Below, piece by piece: positions 1-9,318 of a stretch of 64,000 nucleotides of DNA. The notes under the pieces were generated by a model. It was not told the origin of the DNA. It searched no databases and worked only from the letters and a program-made list of their open reading frames with translations. Made by a program: the position numbers and the translations under genes. Origin of the DNA: BJHL01 sp040378885 (GTDB taxonomy: Bacteria; Planctomycetota; Phycisphaerae; Phycisphaerales; UBA1924); NCBI GenBank assembly GCA_046316615.1, contig JBKDAN010000034.1, forward strand, positions 62,001 through 126,000, in the 5' to 3' direction. Each line of letters begins with the position of its first letter. Position 1 is the first letter of the stretch.

Positions 1-7
1 GAATCGC

Positions 8-490
8 TCAGCGAGCTTTCTTCCACTGCGACAACTGCCCGAGGTGATACGGCTCGTGCGTCGTGAGCAGATAGAAAACGATGTGGCCCACGGTGGGCGC
101 GAAGGACCGCAGGAACTCGGGCGAGGGCTTGTTGAAGTACGCTTCGTGCTTGGCGCGGACGGCGGGGCCCACCTTCTCATGCAAGTTCGACAGCGCCGCC
201 AGCAGGTCGGCTTTGCTCGCGTACTGCGAGCGGTCAGCCACAGGCTTTGAGCTCGGGCCATACTTCTCGGTATCAAAGCCTGCAAAATGATCGCCCGGTT
301 CATCCAGCACCATCAGAATCAGGGCCGACGCCGTGACCAGATGGCCGATCGTCCATGCGGGGTGATTGACGATGCCGTTGAACTGCTGCGCCATCTGTGC
401 GTCGTCAATATCCGCGACTGCTTCGCGAAGGTCCTTCAGGCTGGCGTCGTACTGCGTGAGGGTGAAATCGATGAGTGAGAGGTTGGCCAT
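8..490 (-). CDS. DinB-like superfamily protein
   Basis: A 160-aa protein that resembles the DinB/YfiT-like four-helix bundle superfamily. It has the usual early His in an NHPAWTIGHL segment near residue 42 and a late His pair in HEPYHLGQL near the C-terminus; in the family such His residues bind a divalent metal. The ATG at 490 was chosen because the family-like helix begins there. A longer TTG frame reaches 544 and would abut the stop of the upstream galactanase gene, which could mean translational coupling. The substrate is unknown; family members include thiol-dependent transferases and stress proteins. The fold call is fairly safe, the function is not. Confidence 0.7.
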   Translation of the reverse strand: MANLSLIDFTLTQYDASLKDLREAVADIDDAQMAQQFNGIVNHPAWTIGHLVTASALILMVLDEPGDHFAGFDTEKYGPSSKPVADRSQYASKADLLAALSNLHEKVGPAVRAKHEAYFNKPSPEFLRSFAPTVGHIVFYLLTTHEPYHLGQLSQWKKAR

Positions 491-544
491 GGGGCACGGT
501 AGCGGTTCAACCGCCGATGCGCGTCGCGTCGTGACGTGAATCAA

Positions 545-1675
545 TCACTGGTCGCCAAGCGTGTGCAATACGGGCAATGCGCGGCCGGAAAAGTCAAACG
601 CCGCGAGATTCTCCCAAGGCGAGCCCAGCGCGGGATTGGCGACATACTCAGGAGCCCAGTAGCACGTGCCCAGCCCGCGTCCGCCGGGCAGAGCGGCAAC
701 TGCGTTGTTGATTGCTGCAATGAACGCGGCTTGTCCGCCCGGTGTCGCCGTGAAGCCGGGCTGCAACTGAGACGAAAGCCCGACGAAGTTGTTCTCGTTG
801 TCGTTCCAGCCCAGCGTGAACGGATACGCGGTTTCAACGATCATCACACGCTTGCCATAGCGTGTCGCGACGTCGTTGATGTTGCTCTGCATGGACGCCA
901 ACGAGCCGTGCCACCACGGGTAGTAGCTGAGGCCAATAGCGTCGTAGTTCATGTTGCGGGAACGCATCTCATCAAAGAACCATCGTGTCGTGGCGTTATC
1001 GCCGCCGCGATCGATATGCGCCATGATGATGGGCGTGCGCGGGGTCGGCATCGCCAGACGCACGCCGTCAGCGCCGGCTGCAAACAGCGTCGCGAATGCG
1101 TTGAAACCCGCCGTGCTGATGCGACCTGTGGGCCACAGCATGCCGTCGGTGGTTTCGTTGCCAATCTGAACAATCGCCGGCGGCGTGCCCTGTGCATCGA
1201 GCGAAGCGACGAGGCTGCGTGTGTAGCTCTGCACACTGGTGCGCAGTTGCAGTACGTTCTGACCCTGCCATGCCGCTGGTATTGTCTGCTGGCCTGGGTC
1301 AGCCCAGCTATCGCTGTAGTGGATGCACAGCATGATGCTCAAGCCTGCGGCCTTCGCGCGTCGTGCCATCGCGAGTGTTTGCGGCGTACCGCACCAACCG
1401 CCGGCGGGCGTGTGCCACACGCGAAGTCGAATGAGGTTGATGCCTCGAGCTGCGAACAACGTCAAGGGATCGCGAGGCGTGCCGGATTCATCGCGAAAGA
1501 CGACACCCGATGCTTCGAGTTGCGGAATGAAACTTGCGTCGACTCCTCGAAAGGGCAAGCGTGCAGGCTCACTTGCAACCAGCGGCACTTTGCGAGCGTG
1601 CGGGCGCGAAATCTGCCCGGCGAGGCATAGCACTGTCGCGAGCAAACACAAGAGAATGAACGCAGATCTCACCAC
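545..1675 (-). CDS. Secreted GH53 arabinogalactan endo-beta-1,4-galactanase
   Basis: Glycoside hydrolase family 53 enzyme of about 376 aa that cleaves beta-1,4-galactan side chains of pectin. The N-terminus is a hydrophobic signal segment (about residues 3-22). FRGVDASF near the start, the general acid/base Glu in QIGNE and the nucleophile Glu in VETAYP match the two GH53 catalytic positions. The start is uncertain: no ATG is available, so GTG at 1675, GTG at 1672 or TTG at 1690 are all possible, and none has a clear ribosome binding site. It is followed with no gap by the DinB-like gene. It fits with the GH81 enzyme near the end of the window in suggesting polysaccharide degradation. Confidence 0.88.
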   Translation of the reverse strand: MVRSAFILLCLLATVLCLAGQISRPHARKVPLVASEPARLPFRGVDASFIPQLEASGVVFRDESGTPRDPLTLFAARGINLIRLRVWHTPAGGWCGTPQTLAMARRAKAAGLSIMLCIHYSDSWADPGQQTIPAAWQGQNVLQLRTSVQSYTRSLVASLDAQGTPPAIVQIGNETTDGMLWPTGRISTAGFNAFATLFAAGADGVRLAMPTPRTPIIMAHIDRGGDNATTRWFFDEMRSRNMNYDAIGLSYYPWWHGSLASMQSNINDVATRYGKRVMIVETAYPFTLGWNDNENNFVGLSSQLQPGFTATPGGQAAFIAAINNAVAALPGGRGLGTCYWAPEYVANPALGSPWENLAAFDFSGRALPVLHTLGDQ

Positions 1676-2024
1676 GCAAGAAGTGTACAAGCGATGTCAA
1701 TTCCACAGGCGCGAAACCGTGTGAACGAGCAAGCGATTGAGGTCCCTCAACACCACGAATTGGTGCACCACGTCGGTTTTTACAAGGCCTCAAGCAGCTG
1801 GAACTCGCTGAATTCGGCAAATGTCGCGTTCTCGCGATGAGATATTCGTGTAGACAGCGAAAATTGTGGAAGCTACTGCAAATACCCCTTGACGTATGTG
1901 ATCAGTCCTGTAATCTGAGTCGACCTCGGAGTTCTTCCGGCTTGCGAAAGTTGTTGCTCGGCGGCCTTTCCGCTCAACCTCTCGTGGTGGGTTTCGTGGA
2001 TGAGCCAAGGAGCAAGTTCGGAAA
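1676..2024. other. Intergenic region between galactanase and cold-shock gene
   Basis: Divergent gap of about 350 bp. I see no convincing reading frame in it. It holds a candidate promoter for the cold-shock gene (listed separately), which would leave a 5' untranslated leader of about 100 nt. Confidence 0.6.
1889..1916 (+). promoter_or_regulatory. Candidate sigma70-type promoter for the cold-shock gene
   Basis: TTGACG (1889-1894) and TAATCT (1911-1916) are separated by 16 bp. The -35 matches consensus at five of six bases; the -10 is weaker. The implied leader before GTG 2025 is about 100 nt, as is common for cold-shock mRNAs. No experimental support. Confidence 0.35.
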
Positions 2025-2345
2025 GTGGGGTGCGTCGTGGACGATCCCGGTTCTGGTCTGAGTACTCGTTTGGAAGGTGTTGAAGGCGTTGTAAAGTGGT
2101 TTGATCCTCGCAAGGGCTTCGGTTTCATCATCGGGCCGCAGCGCGAGGACATATTTGTTCATTTCAGCGTCATTCAGGGTGATGGCTTCCGCGTGCTGAA
2201 AGACGGCTCGACCGTCCAGTACGACGCGGAAAAGAGCGGCAAAGGCTGGAAAGCCACGCGTTGCTCGCGTGTGGAAGACCTGCACGTTGCCTCGCTCAAC
2301 AAGCGTGTTGTTTCGGAGCAATCTGCGGACAACACCGCCGTCTGA
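2025..2345 (+). CDS. Cold-shock domain protein
   Basis: A 106-aa protein with one cold-shock OB-fold domain starting at EGVVKWF (about residue 18). RNP1 reads KGFGFI and RNP2 reads DIFVHF, the single-stranded nucleic-acid binding motifs of the CspA family. It has about 17 extra N-terminal residues and a 25-residue C-terminal tail compared with a typical 67-aa Csp. The GTG at 2025 has an AAGGAG about 12 nt upstream; a later TTG just before the domain is an alternative. Probable role: RNA chaperone. It leads a same-strand run with the histidine kinase and sigma factor genes. Confidence 0.9.
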   Translation: MGCVVDDPGSGLSTRLEGVEGVVKWFDPRKGFGFIIGPQREDIFVHFSVIQGDGFRVLKDGSTVQYDAEKSGKGWKATRCSRVEDLHVASLNKRVVSEQSADNTAV

Positions 2346-2423
2346 TGAGTCGTTGGCAGAGCGGACGCCCGCTCGGGAAAGTTGGTCGCGAGAAGCGTGT
2401 TCTGCTGCGTGTAGAATGCCCGC

Positions 2424-3305
2424 GTGTGGTTTCTTTGGCTCATTCTGGGTCTGGTTGCAGGCGTGGGCCTCATGGCGGTTGTGAGCCGCTGGCAGGTGCG
2501 CCGCGCTCTCGCCAGGCAGCAAGTCGCTGAAAGGCGAGCCCGTGCTGCGGAGCGTCTGGCCGAGATTGGCGGCCTCACAAGCGGCCTTGCGCACGAAATC
2601 AAGAACCCGCTCAGCACCATCGGCCTCAACGCGCAGCTGCTTGGCGAAGCGATTGACGAGCTCTCGCGCGAGTCTCCAGTGACGGAGCCCGAGCGCCAGC
2701 GTTTACTTCGCCGTATCACCACGTTGCGTCGCGAAGTTGAGCGTCTGCGCGGCATCTTGCAGGACTTCCTCAATTACGCGGGCGAGTTGCGTCTGGACAA
2801 GCAGCCCACAGACATCAACCGCGTTGTGGATGAGCTTTGCGACTTCTTCATGCCGCAAGCGCAGAGCCAAGGCGTGCGACTGCGAACGGACCTCGCGGCA
2901 GGTTCACTCATGGCATCTGTCGATGTCGGGCACTTCAAGCAGGCTCTGCTCAACCTCATGCTCAATGGCGTGCAGGCAATGCAAGGTGACAATGCGGGCA
3001 ACACCAAAGAACTGATCATCCGCACAGTCCGCGTCCTGCCGACGCCCGGCAAGCAAGGTGGGCCCGAAGCGGGGCCGGGCATGACGCAGGTGCACATCAT
3101 CGATACCGGACCTGGCATTCCGCAAGACGTGCTGGCGAAGATGTTCACACCCTACTTCACCACAAAAGCAGGGGGGAGCGGCCTTGGATTGCCCACAACC
3201 CGCCGCATCATCGAAGCTCACGGCGGCCGGCTCGATGTGCTGACCGACGCGGGCAAGGGCACGGACTTCGTCGTACAGATCCCGGCGGAATCCTCGCTTT
3301 CTTGA
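2424..3305 (+). CDS. Membrane-anchored sensor histidine kinase
   Basis: A 293-aa kinase with one N-terminal transmembrane helix (about residues 2-20) and a short linker rich in Arg and Ala. The HisKA dimerisation domain follows, with the phospho-acceptor His57 in LAHEIKNPLS. The HATPase_c domain shows an N box (LLNLMLNG), G1 (DTGPGIP) and G2 (GGSGLGL). The layout resembles the NtrB/ZraS class but lacks a PAS or periplasmic sensor domain, so the signal may come from a partner. No response regulator is adjacent. The GTG start places the TM helix at the very N-terminus. Confidence 0.9.
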   Translation: MWFLWLILGLVAGVGLMAVVSRWQVRRALARQQVAERRARAAERLAEIGGLTSGLAHEIKNPLSTIGLNAQLLGEAIDELSRESPVTEPERQRLLRRITTLRREVERLRGILQDFLNYAGELRLDKQPTDINRVVDELCDFFMPQAQSQGVRLRTDLAAGSLMASVDVGHFKQALLNLMLNGVQAMQGDNAGNTKELIIRTVRVLPTPGKQGGPEAGPGMTQVHIIDTGPGIPQDVLAKMFTPYFTTKAGGSGLGLPTTRRIIEAHGGRLDVLTDAGKGTDFVVQIPAESSLS

Positions 3306-3374
3306 TCGCAGCGCGAAACGTGTGCGTGCGCGGTTGCAACCAACTTGCGACAGACAAGTTGCAGGAAGGTTTGA

Positions 3375-3998
3375 GTGTCGCAGATGGAATCGACATCGCA
3401 TCCGTCAGCGGAAGAGCAGGAATTGCTCGTGGGTTTGCGTGCGCGCCGGGAATCGGCGTTCACGCGATTCGAGGCTTTGTACGCCGGACAGGTGTACGCC
3501 GTCGCACGGCGCATGCTGCGCGACGACGCGGATGCTCAGGACGCTTCACAGGAAGCGTTCCTCGGCGCGTACAAGTCGCTGGACAGCTTTGATGGTCGAT
3601 CGCGATTGAGCACATGGCTCACGCGCATCGTCATCAACAAGTGTCTCATGAAACTTCGCTCGCGCCGTCGATCGCGCGAGGTGGCGATTGAGACGCTGCT
3701 GCCCACCTTCAAGGAAGACGGACACCCAACACGCTGGACGAGCCAATGGCGCGACGAGCGTGAAGATGACGACCGCGAGCGGCGTGTTGCCCTCGTGAGG
3801 CGACTGATCGATGAACTGCCCGAGCACTATCGCGTGGTGTTGGTGCTTCGGGATGTACAGGGACTTTCGACGGAGGAAACCGCCGAGGCCCTGGATGACA
3901 CGGTGAACGCAGTGAAAGTTCGGCTGCATCGGGCGCGTCAGGCGCTGCGAACAATGCTCGATCCTCATCTGCGTGTGGGGCGGGAGTCTGATTTATGA
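3375..3998 (+). CDS. ECF-type RNA polymerase sigma factor
   Basis: A 207-aa group IV sigma factor. Region 2 (about residues 35-100) contains the DAQDASQEAFLGAY helix typical of sigma-E-like factors. Region 4 (about 145-200) contains LPEHYRVVLVLRDVQGLSTEE and a helix-turn-helix. The GTG start at 3375 is preceded by AGGAAGG at good spacing. Its last codon overlaps the next gene as ATGA, so it is translationally coupled to a zinc-finger anti-sigma factor, a standard pairing. The activating signal is unknown. Confidence 0.93.
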   Translation: MSQMESTSHPSAEEQELLVGLRARRESAFTRFEALYAGQVYAVARRMLRDDADAQDASQEAFLGAYKSLDSFDGRSRLSTWLTRIVINKCLMKLRSRRRSREVAIETLLPTFKEDGHPTRWTSQWRDEREDDDRERRVALVRRLIDELPEHYRVVLVLRDVQGLSTEETAEALDDTVNAVKVRLHRARQALRTMLDPHLRVGRESDL

Positions 3999-4264
3999 GT
4001 CACGACACAAACATGTCGCCTGATGAGATGACGTGCCGCGATGTGGCCGAGTTTCTCATGGCCTACGTCGATGGGGACTTGTCGACGTCAACGCAGCAGG
4101 CTTTTAACGAGCACCTGGCGCAGTGCTCCTCTTGCGTGCGCTATCTGGACCATTACCGCCGCACCGTCGCCATGGCGCAGGCCATGGGCCGTGAGATCAC
4201 CAGCGTGGACGCTCCGCCCGGCGTGCTACGGGCCATTCGCGATGCGCGCATGAATGCGGGCTGA
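3995..4264 (+). CDS. Zinc-binding anti-sigma factor (ZAS-like)
   Basis: An 89-aa soluble protein with the ZAS signature H40-x3-C44-x2-C47 and an upstream Cys14 that may be the fourth zinc ligand. No transmembrane helix follows, so this is the short cytoplasmic form. It starts with an ATGA overlap on the sigma factor gene, strongly suggesting that it binds and inhibits that sigma factor. In related ZAS proteins, oxidation of the cysteines releases the sigma factor; whether that applies here is inference. Confidence 0.87.
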   Translation: MSHDTNMSPDEMTCRDVAEFLMAYVDGDLSTSTQQAFNEHLAQCSSCVRYLDHYRRTVAMAQAMGREITSVDAPPGVLRAIRDARMNAG

Positions 4265-4277
4265 TCGCTCAGCCCGC
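4256..4277. terminator. Hairpin between convergent anti-sigma and ispG genes
   Basis: A perfect 9-bp stem (GCGGGCTGA / TCAGCCCGC) with a TCGC loop that includes the anti-sigma stop codon. There is no T tract, so it may be a weak or protein-dependent terminator serving either strand. Confidence 0.4.
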
Positions 4278-4322
4278 TGCGGTCCATGCTCGTTGTTGGG
4301 TCATCGCCGTCGGAGTTTCGAA

Positions 4323-5630
4323 TCACGTCTTCCCAACGGTCAGCTCCGCAGGCTTGCTGCCGGTCTTTTCAACCAGGCCGCCCGCGATCTTCTCCCAGCC
4401 GCTGCCGAGTTCGCCAATAGGGTCGGGCGGAATGATGTCCACCTTCTTCTCGCCCAGCTTCGCTTCGCCGCGCATCACGCGGCCTTGAAAATCAAGGCAT
4501 TCCTTCAGCAGGCGATCAAGAATCTCCGGCTCCGGCACGTTCGCGACGCGCTCGCCCTGCACATAAATGATCCCGCGACGGTCGCCGGCGAACACAGCCA
4601 CATCCGCGCCTTCAGCTTCGCCCGGACCATTCACGATACAGCCCATGACGGCGACCTTCATCGGCACGGTCACCTGCTCCGCAAGCTGCTTGCGAACATC
4701 CTGCACGAGCGTGAACAGGTCCACTTGAATGCGGCCGCACGTGGGGCATGCAATCAAGTCCACACCCTTGCGCTCGCGCAGTCCGAGTGAGTACAACAGT
4801 TCCAGCCCGTCTTCGACTTCGTAGATCGGGTCATTGGCGTAGCTGATGCGAATCGTGTCGCCAATGCCATTCACCAGCAGGCCCGACAACGCGGCGATGC
4901 TGCGAATGCAGCCTGTTTCCTTGGGGCCGGCGTGCGTCACGCCCAAGTGCAACGGGTGATCAAATCGGTTGCTGATCTCGGTGTACGCATCAACCACCAG
5001 CGACGCATCCATGCTCTTGGCGCTGATGACGATGTCGTAGAAGTCCTGCTCGTAGAAGATGTCGAGGTATTCCTCGAGTTTCGCGATCATGATGGCAAGC
5101 ATGTATCCGTGCTTCTGTCCGCTGAAGACAGCGCCCAGTTCCTTCATGCGCTTCTGCTTGTCCTTGCGCTCAATGATCGAGCCTTCGTTCACACCCACGC
5201 GAATGGGCAGGTTGCGAGCCTTGCACGCCTTGATGACTTCGATGACCTGATCACGGTCATTAATGTTGCCGGGGTTCAGACGAATCTTGTGCACGCCCGC
5301 TTCGACCGCTTCGAGAGCCCGCTGAAAGTGAAAGTGCACGTCCGCCACGATGGGCACTTGCACCTGCGGAATGATGTGCTTGAGCGCGTCTGTGTCCTTC
5401 TTCTCGGGCACTGCCACGCGAACCACGTGCGCTCCGCCGGCTGCCAGCTTATGAATCTCGCGCACGCACGCGTCAATGTCGTGCGTGTAACCGGCAGTCA
5501 TGGTCTGCACGCTCACCGGCGCGGGCGTTGTTGGCGTGCCGTCGCGATTGGGCTTGCCGCCGCCGATCTTCACAAATCCAACGCGAGCGTCTCCGAGCGT
5601 GACTTGGCGAGTGGGTCGGCGAGGAAGCAT
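4323..5630 (-). CDS. ispG: 4-hydroxy-3-methylbut-2-enyl diphosphate synthase (IspG/GcpE)
   Basis: A 435-aa enzyme of the MEP isoprenoid pathway that reduces MEcPP to HMBPP with a [4Fe-4S] cluster. The N-terminal TIM-barrel part carries VSVQTMT and the C-terminal part carries the cluster ligands CPTC and the Cys in GCIVNGPGEAEGADV. Length fits the bacterial two-domain form. The ATG at 5630 has AAGGAA about 5 nt upstream. It is convergent with the sigma/anti-sigma pair and has no other MEP gene beside it. Confidence 0.97.
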   Translation of the reverse strand: MLPRRPTRQVTLGDARVGFVKIGGGKPNRDGTPTTPAPVSVQTMTAGYTHDIDACVREIHKLAAGGAHVVRVAVPEKKDTDALKHIIPQVQVPIVADVHFHFQRALEAVEAGVHKIRLNPGNINDRDQVIEVIKACKARNLPIRVGVNEGSIIERKDKQKRMKELGAVFSGQKHGYMLAIMIAKLEEYLDIFYEQDFYDIVISAKSMDASLVVDAYTEISNRFDHPLHLGVTHAGPKETGCIRSIAALSGLLVNGIGDTIRISYANDPIYEVEDGLELLYSLGLRERKGVDLIACPTCGRIQVDLFTLVQDVRKQLAEQVTVPMKVAVMGCIVNGPGEAEGADVAVFAGDRRGIIYVQGERVANVPEPEILDRLLKECLDFQGRVMRGEAKLGEKKVDIIPPDPIGELGSGWEKIAGGLVEKTGSKPAELTVGKT

Positions 5631-5988
5631 GCGGTTCCTTGGGCGGGGGGTGGGAGGGCGGGGCTGTCGGCGTGAGCCGGGCTGAACAATGCGAATAACC
5701 TACGTCAGGCGAGGGTAGACGGTGCGGGCGACCCCGCCGACGCACACACATCTGCGACCTACCCCTTGTATTCAGGTTCTCAGACAGTCCAGATGTGGGA
5801 AGCGCCATTCTCATATGGGGGGCCGCCGCTCCAAACTCCCGGGAAGTTGCCTTGTTCTGCGCGACTTGGCGCGCAAAGAACGAAGTCATCCCCCGGACAG
5901 GATCGATGGAAATCCCCGGAGCGTCTGCGTGCCGTGGGGCGACACAGACGAGTGAACCTGATCCACGCCGATCAGAGGGGAGTGTTTC
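5631..5988. other. Intergenic region between ispG and the PilZ gene
   Basis: Divergent gap of about 358 bp. I found no supported gene. It should hold promoters for both genes but I see no convincing -35/-10 pair. The PilZ gene has a strong ribosome binding site (GAGGGGAG) near the right edge. Confidence 0.5.
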
Positions 5989-6735
5989 ATGCCGGGTTCT
6001 GACAAGCCGTTCAGTTCTGTCCGCCTCAGCGAACTTGAGCGCAAAGCGTTGCTCAAGGTCATCTCCATGCAGGCCGATGCGAGTCCGCAGGCTAGCAAGC
6101 GTTGTGACACGCGTTACTCACTTCCCAACGGCTATTCAGTCGTGGGTGAGATGGAACAGTCAGGCGGCACGCCGCAGAAGTTCGTCGTCAGTGTCCGCGA
6201 CATCTCTCGCGGCGGTATCTCCATGCTCTACAGCGCGTACGTGCACCTCAACTCTCGGTGCGTGTTCCGCTTCTACGACGAGAAAAAGAAGCAGATGGCT
6301 GCCGCCTATGCCAAGGTCGTGCGCTGTCAGCACGTGAAGGGCCAGATCCACGACGTGGGTCTGAAGTTCGACATGCCTTTCCCCGTGGAGTCGTTCCTCG
6401 TGGAAGCGACGACATCCGCCGGCGGTCCTCACAACAAGCCCGCGACTTATCCCGCGTTGCAGGCCTTTGTCGACGAACTGCAAGGCCTTGTTCGTTCCGG
6501 CGCGGATCTCAAACTGATCAGTGGCTTGCTGGAAGAAATTCGCCAAGCGATTGATGAAGCGGTAAAGACCCGCTCTGCCGAACCCAAAGCCGCTGAAGCC
6601 AAGCTGGCTGGAGCCAAACCGACTGAAGTCAAGGCCGCCGACGCGAAGCAGACCGAAGCCAAGCCCGTTGCTGCACAGCCTGCAGCCACGCCGGCTGCTG
6701 CTGCAACCCCCGCCCCTGCCGCCAAAGCTGCCTGA
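5989..6735 (+). CDS. PilZ domain protein with Ala/Lys-rich repeat tail
   Basis: A 248-aa protein. The PilZ domain (about residues 36-135) has both cyclic-di-GMP contact motifs: R38xxxR42 and D71-I-S-R-G-G. A helical segment follows (about 150-185). The last 60 residues are a low-complexity tail of EAK/PTE-like units, then Ala/Pro-rich sequence. Expected role: a c-di-GMP effector, perhaps for motility or surface behaviour; no partner is visible nearby. A strong SD (GAGGGGAG) precedes ATG 5989. Its stop lies 6 bp from the stop of the convergent ruvB gene. Confidence 0.85.
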   Translation: MPGSDKPFSSVRLSELERKALLKVISMQADASPQASKRCDTRYSLPNGYSVVGEMEQSGGTPQKFVVSVRDISRGGISMLYSAYVHLNSRCVFRFYDEKKKQMAAAYAKVVRCQHVKGQIHDVGLKFDMPFPVESFLVEATTSAGGPHNKPATYPALQAFVDELQGLVRSGADLKLISGLLEEIRQAIDEAVKTRSAEPKAAEAKLAGAKPTEVKAADAKQTEAKPVAAQPAATPAAAATPAPAAKAA

Positions 6736-6741
6736 ACTTCA

Positions 6742-7779
6742 TCAACCTTCGAACAGGCCGCCCGCATCGTGCGGCACCAGCGTGGTTGGCAGCCCCAGGT
6801 GGTCGCACGCCTTCGCCGTCAACGCGCGGCCGCGCCGTGTCCGCGCCAGGAAGCCAATCTGCAGCAGGTATGGCTCGACCACGTCTTCCAGCGTGCCTGC
6901 ATCTTCATTCATCGTCGCGGCGATGGTCTCGAGTCCGACTGGCCCGCCGCGGTACGTCGTCGCAATGACACGCAGAAACGAGCGATCAAGCTCATCAAGT
7001 CCGAGCGCGTCAACGCCCTCGAGTTTGAGTGCGCCATCAACTGCGTGTGTGCTCATCGCGCCCTTGTGCTTTACCTGGGCGAAGTCCCGCACGCGACGCA
7101 GCAGCCTGTTGGCAATGCGCGGCGTGCCTCGACTGCGAGCCGCCAGCGTGCGCAGGCACGGGCCATCCATCGCTTCCACGCCCAGTAATCGCGATGAGCG
7201 ATCAAGAATCGCTTCGATCTCGCCCTGCGTGTAATACTGCAGGTGGTGCACGATGCCGAATCGCGTACGTAGCGGCGAAGACAGCAGCCCCGCCCGCGTT
7301 GTCGCGCCAATCAGCGTGAACGGCTTGCACTTGACCTGCACCGTGCGAGCTGCCAGCCCTTGGTCCAGCGTCACATCAATGCGAAAGTCCTCCATCGCGG
7401 AATAGATGAACTCTTCCACAGCGATGGGCAGGCGATGAATCTCGTCAATGAACAAAATGTCGCCATGCTGCAACCGAGTCAGCGCGCTCACCAGATCCGT
7501 CGCACGGGCCAAGGCTGGTCCGCTCGTGATACTGATCTGCCCGCCCATTTCCTTCGCCAGCACGTGTGCCAGGCTGGTCTTGCCAAGGCCCGGCGGCCCG
7601 TGCAGCAGCACATGCTCCAGCGGCTCGTTGCGGCTGCGAGCCGCCGCGATGGCGATCCGCACGCGCTCGATCAGGTCTCGCTGCCCGATGTACTCATCCA
7701 GATGCTGAGGGCGCAACGCCCAGTTCTGCTGTTCTTCAACAGGTGACGCGGTCGCGGAGATGATGCGGTCAGTCGCCAT
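6742..7779 (-). CDS. ruvB: Holliday junction branch migration ATPase RuvB
   Basis: A 345-aa AAA+ motor of the RuvAB complex. Visible motifs: Walker A GPPGLGKT, Walker B ILFIDEIHRL, sensor region IGATTRAG, arginine-finger region SPLRTRFG, and a C-terminal winged helix. The ATG at 7779 (MATDRIIS) fits the family; an upstream TTG at 7812 would add 11 residues. ruvA and ruvC are not adjacent. It lies 63 bp downstream of a secreted-protein gene on the same strand, so the two may be cotranscribed. Confidence 0.97.
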   Translation of the reverse strand: MATDRIISATASPVEEQQNWALRPQHLDEYIGQRDLIERVRIAIAAARSRNEPLEHVLLHGPPGLGKTSLAHVLAKEMGGQISITSGPALARATDLVSALTRLQHGDILFIDEIHRLPIAVEEFIYSAMEDFRIDVTLDQGLAARTVQVKCKPFTLIGATTRAGLLSSPLRTRFGIVHHLQYYTQGEIEAILDRSSRLLGVEAMDGPCLRTLAARSRGTPRIANRLLRRVRDFAQVKHKGAMSTHAVDGALKLEGVDALGLDELDRSFLRVIATTYRGGPVGLETIAATMNEDAGTLEDVVEPYLLQIGFLARTRRGRALTAKACDHLGLPTTLVPHDAGGLFEG

Positions 7780-7842
7780 AAGGAACTCGGACGGATCGAA
7801 ACGCCAGCACAAGGGCAGTCAGCAAGCAAAGCACCATCGCGA

Positions 7843-9318
7843 TTACTTGTCACCCACAGGCAGGCCCTTCTTCTGCCACAGTTCCAGCAGGTCTTTGCCG
7901 GTCGTCGTTTCAACGCTCGCGCCATTCTGCAGCGTGCCGCTGATCAGCGTGCCATCACTGCGAAAGACGCCGACCTGTTCCTTCTGGCCTTCCGCCAGAC
8001 GCGTCGTCAGCTTCCACGTGTTGTTTTCGCCTTGATCCAGCACATCGCGGCGGAAGCTCACCTTGCCCGTTGTGCTCTGGTAGCTGTAGTAGCCAAACCG
8101 CCCCTGAATCGCCTTCTTCAGCAGCAGTTGCGGCAGCAGAAACGCTTCGGCCCGGCTGACATATCCCTCGCCAGGCGGCTGGATCCGCGTGTTCTTCGCA
8201 GGTCCGCCCATTTCAGTGCGAATGGTCATCTCGTTCTCAAGCCGCGCGCCAACTTCACGCATCAGTTGCGGACGAGCGTTGGGTTTGGCGCTATCACGCA
8301 CCGCCATCGACACATCCCAGTTTTCCTGCATGCGGTCAGGCGTCATGAAGAACCAGCTCTTGGTATCAACGATCTGCGTGCCTTCGAGAATGCGAGCGTC
8401 GATCTCCACGATGATGCCGCGCTCCGTGCCGCCGCCTCGCTTGGCGCCCGGTCGGCCATAGCTCACCGTGACGCGGCGATAGCCGATCTCTTCGTCGTTC
8501 GCCCGTTTGCCGTCAGCAGCGGGGCGGTAAATGCGTTCCCAGCGCTCTGGCGTGTTCTCCGCCATCTCAATCAGCGCGTCCGCATCAAAGCTCGACAGAA
8601 TCCGGGTGCCGGCCGACACCATCTCCGCCCGCTGCACGCCAGCTTCCACCACACTGCGAAACTCGGTACTCGCCACGCACAGTTCGTACGACTGGCGGAA
8701 CTCCTTAAACACATCACCCGTCGTGAGCAGTTCAAACAGCACGAACTGCTGCGGAGAAACCTGCACCGCCGTCACGCCGCGAACAACCGGCTTCTGCCCG
8801 CGAACTTCAGGAATCGCCACGTACACGCGAGCGACCGGCAGATCTTCACCCTTGACAGACTTGAAGAAAAGCGTCGCGCCTTCCGCGGGCTGGCGATCAA
8901 TCACTGCGGCTTTGCTCTCGCCCGGCTTCACGAGCGTCAGGTCGGTGTTGCCACGTTTGTCCTCTTCAATGACGGCGTTCTGTTCCAGCAGTTGCTTCGT
9001 CACGCCGTCAATCAGACGGTCGACCGTCAGCTTCGGGTCATTGGTCGTGCGACTCGAAATGATGATCTGCCACGCGGGCGTTGTGCCGCGATTGTCAAAG
9101 ATGCTCGCCGTGCTCGTCGAACCCATGACCGACGTCGACGTCGCGGCATTCTCCGGAATCGCGATTGCGATACCCAGGGCCTCAATCTCGAACAGGTCTT
9201 GCTCCAACATCACCGGCGAGGGATTCGCGGGCTGCGGCGATGTCGCCTGCGCCTCGACCAGGCCGGCAGCTGTCACCAAAGCGAGAAGTCCGAAAGCCAG
9301 GCGGTTCTTGCGCGTCAT
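7843..9318 (-). CDS. Secreted protein of unknown function
   Basis: A 491-aa protein with a clear N-terminal signal peptide (MTRKNRLAFGLLALVTAAG, cleavage probably near AEA/QAQA around residue 25). The rest is soluble, with mixed alpha/beta character and no motif I recognise. The ATG at 9318 was chosen over longer frames because it begins the signal peptide and has GAGGAA about 5 nt upstream. Likely periplasmic or surface-located. It is divergent from the ribosomal protein cluster and upstream of ruvB on the same strand. Confidence 0.75.
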   Translation of the reverse strand: MTRKNRLAFGLLALVTAAGLVEAQATSPQPANPSPVMLEQDLFEIEALGIAIAIPENAATSTSVMGSTSTASIFDNRGTTPAWQIIISSRTTNDPKLTVDRLIDGVTKQLLEQNAVIEEDKRGNTDLTLVKPGESKAAVIDRQPAEGATLFFKSVKGEDLPVARVYVAIPEVRGQKPVVRGVTAVQVSPQQFVLFELLTTGDVFKEFRQSYELCVASTEFRSVVEAGVQRAEMVSAGTRILSSFDADALIEMAENTPERWERIYRPAADGKRANDEEIGYRRVTVSYGRPGAKRGGGTERGIIVEIDARILEGTQIVDTKSWFFMTPDRMQENWDVSMAVRDSAKPNARPQLMREVGARLENEMTIRTEMGGPAKNTRIQPPGEGYVSRAEAFLLPQLLLKKAIQGRFGYYSYQSTTGKVSFRRDVLDQGENNTWKLTTRLAEGQKEQVGVFRSDGTLISGTLQNGASVETTTGKDLLELWQKKGLPVGDK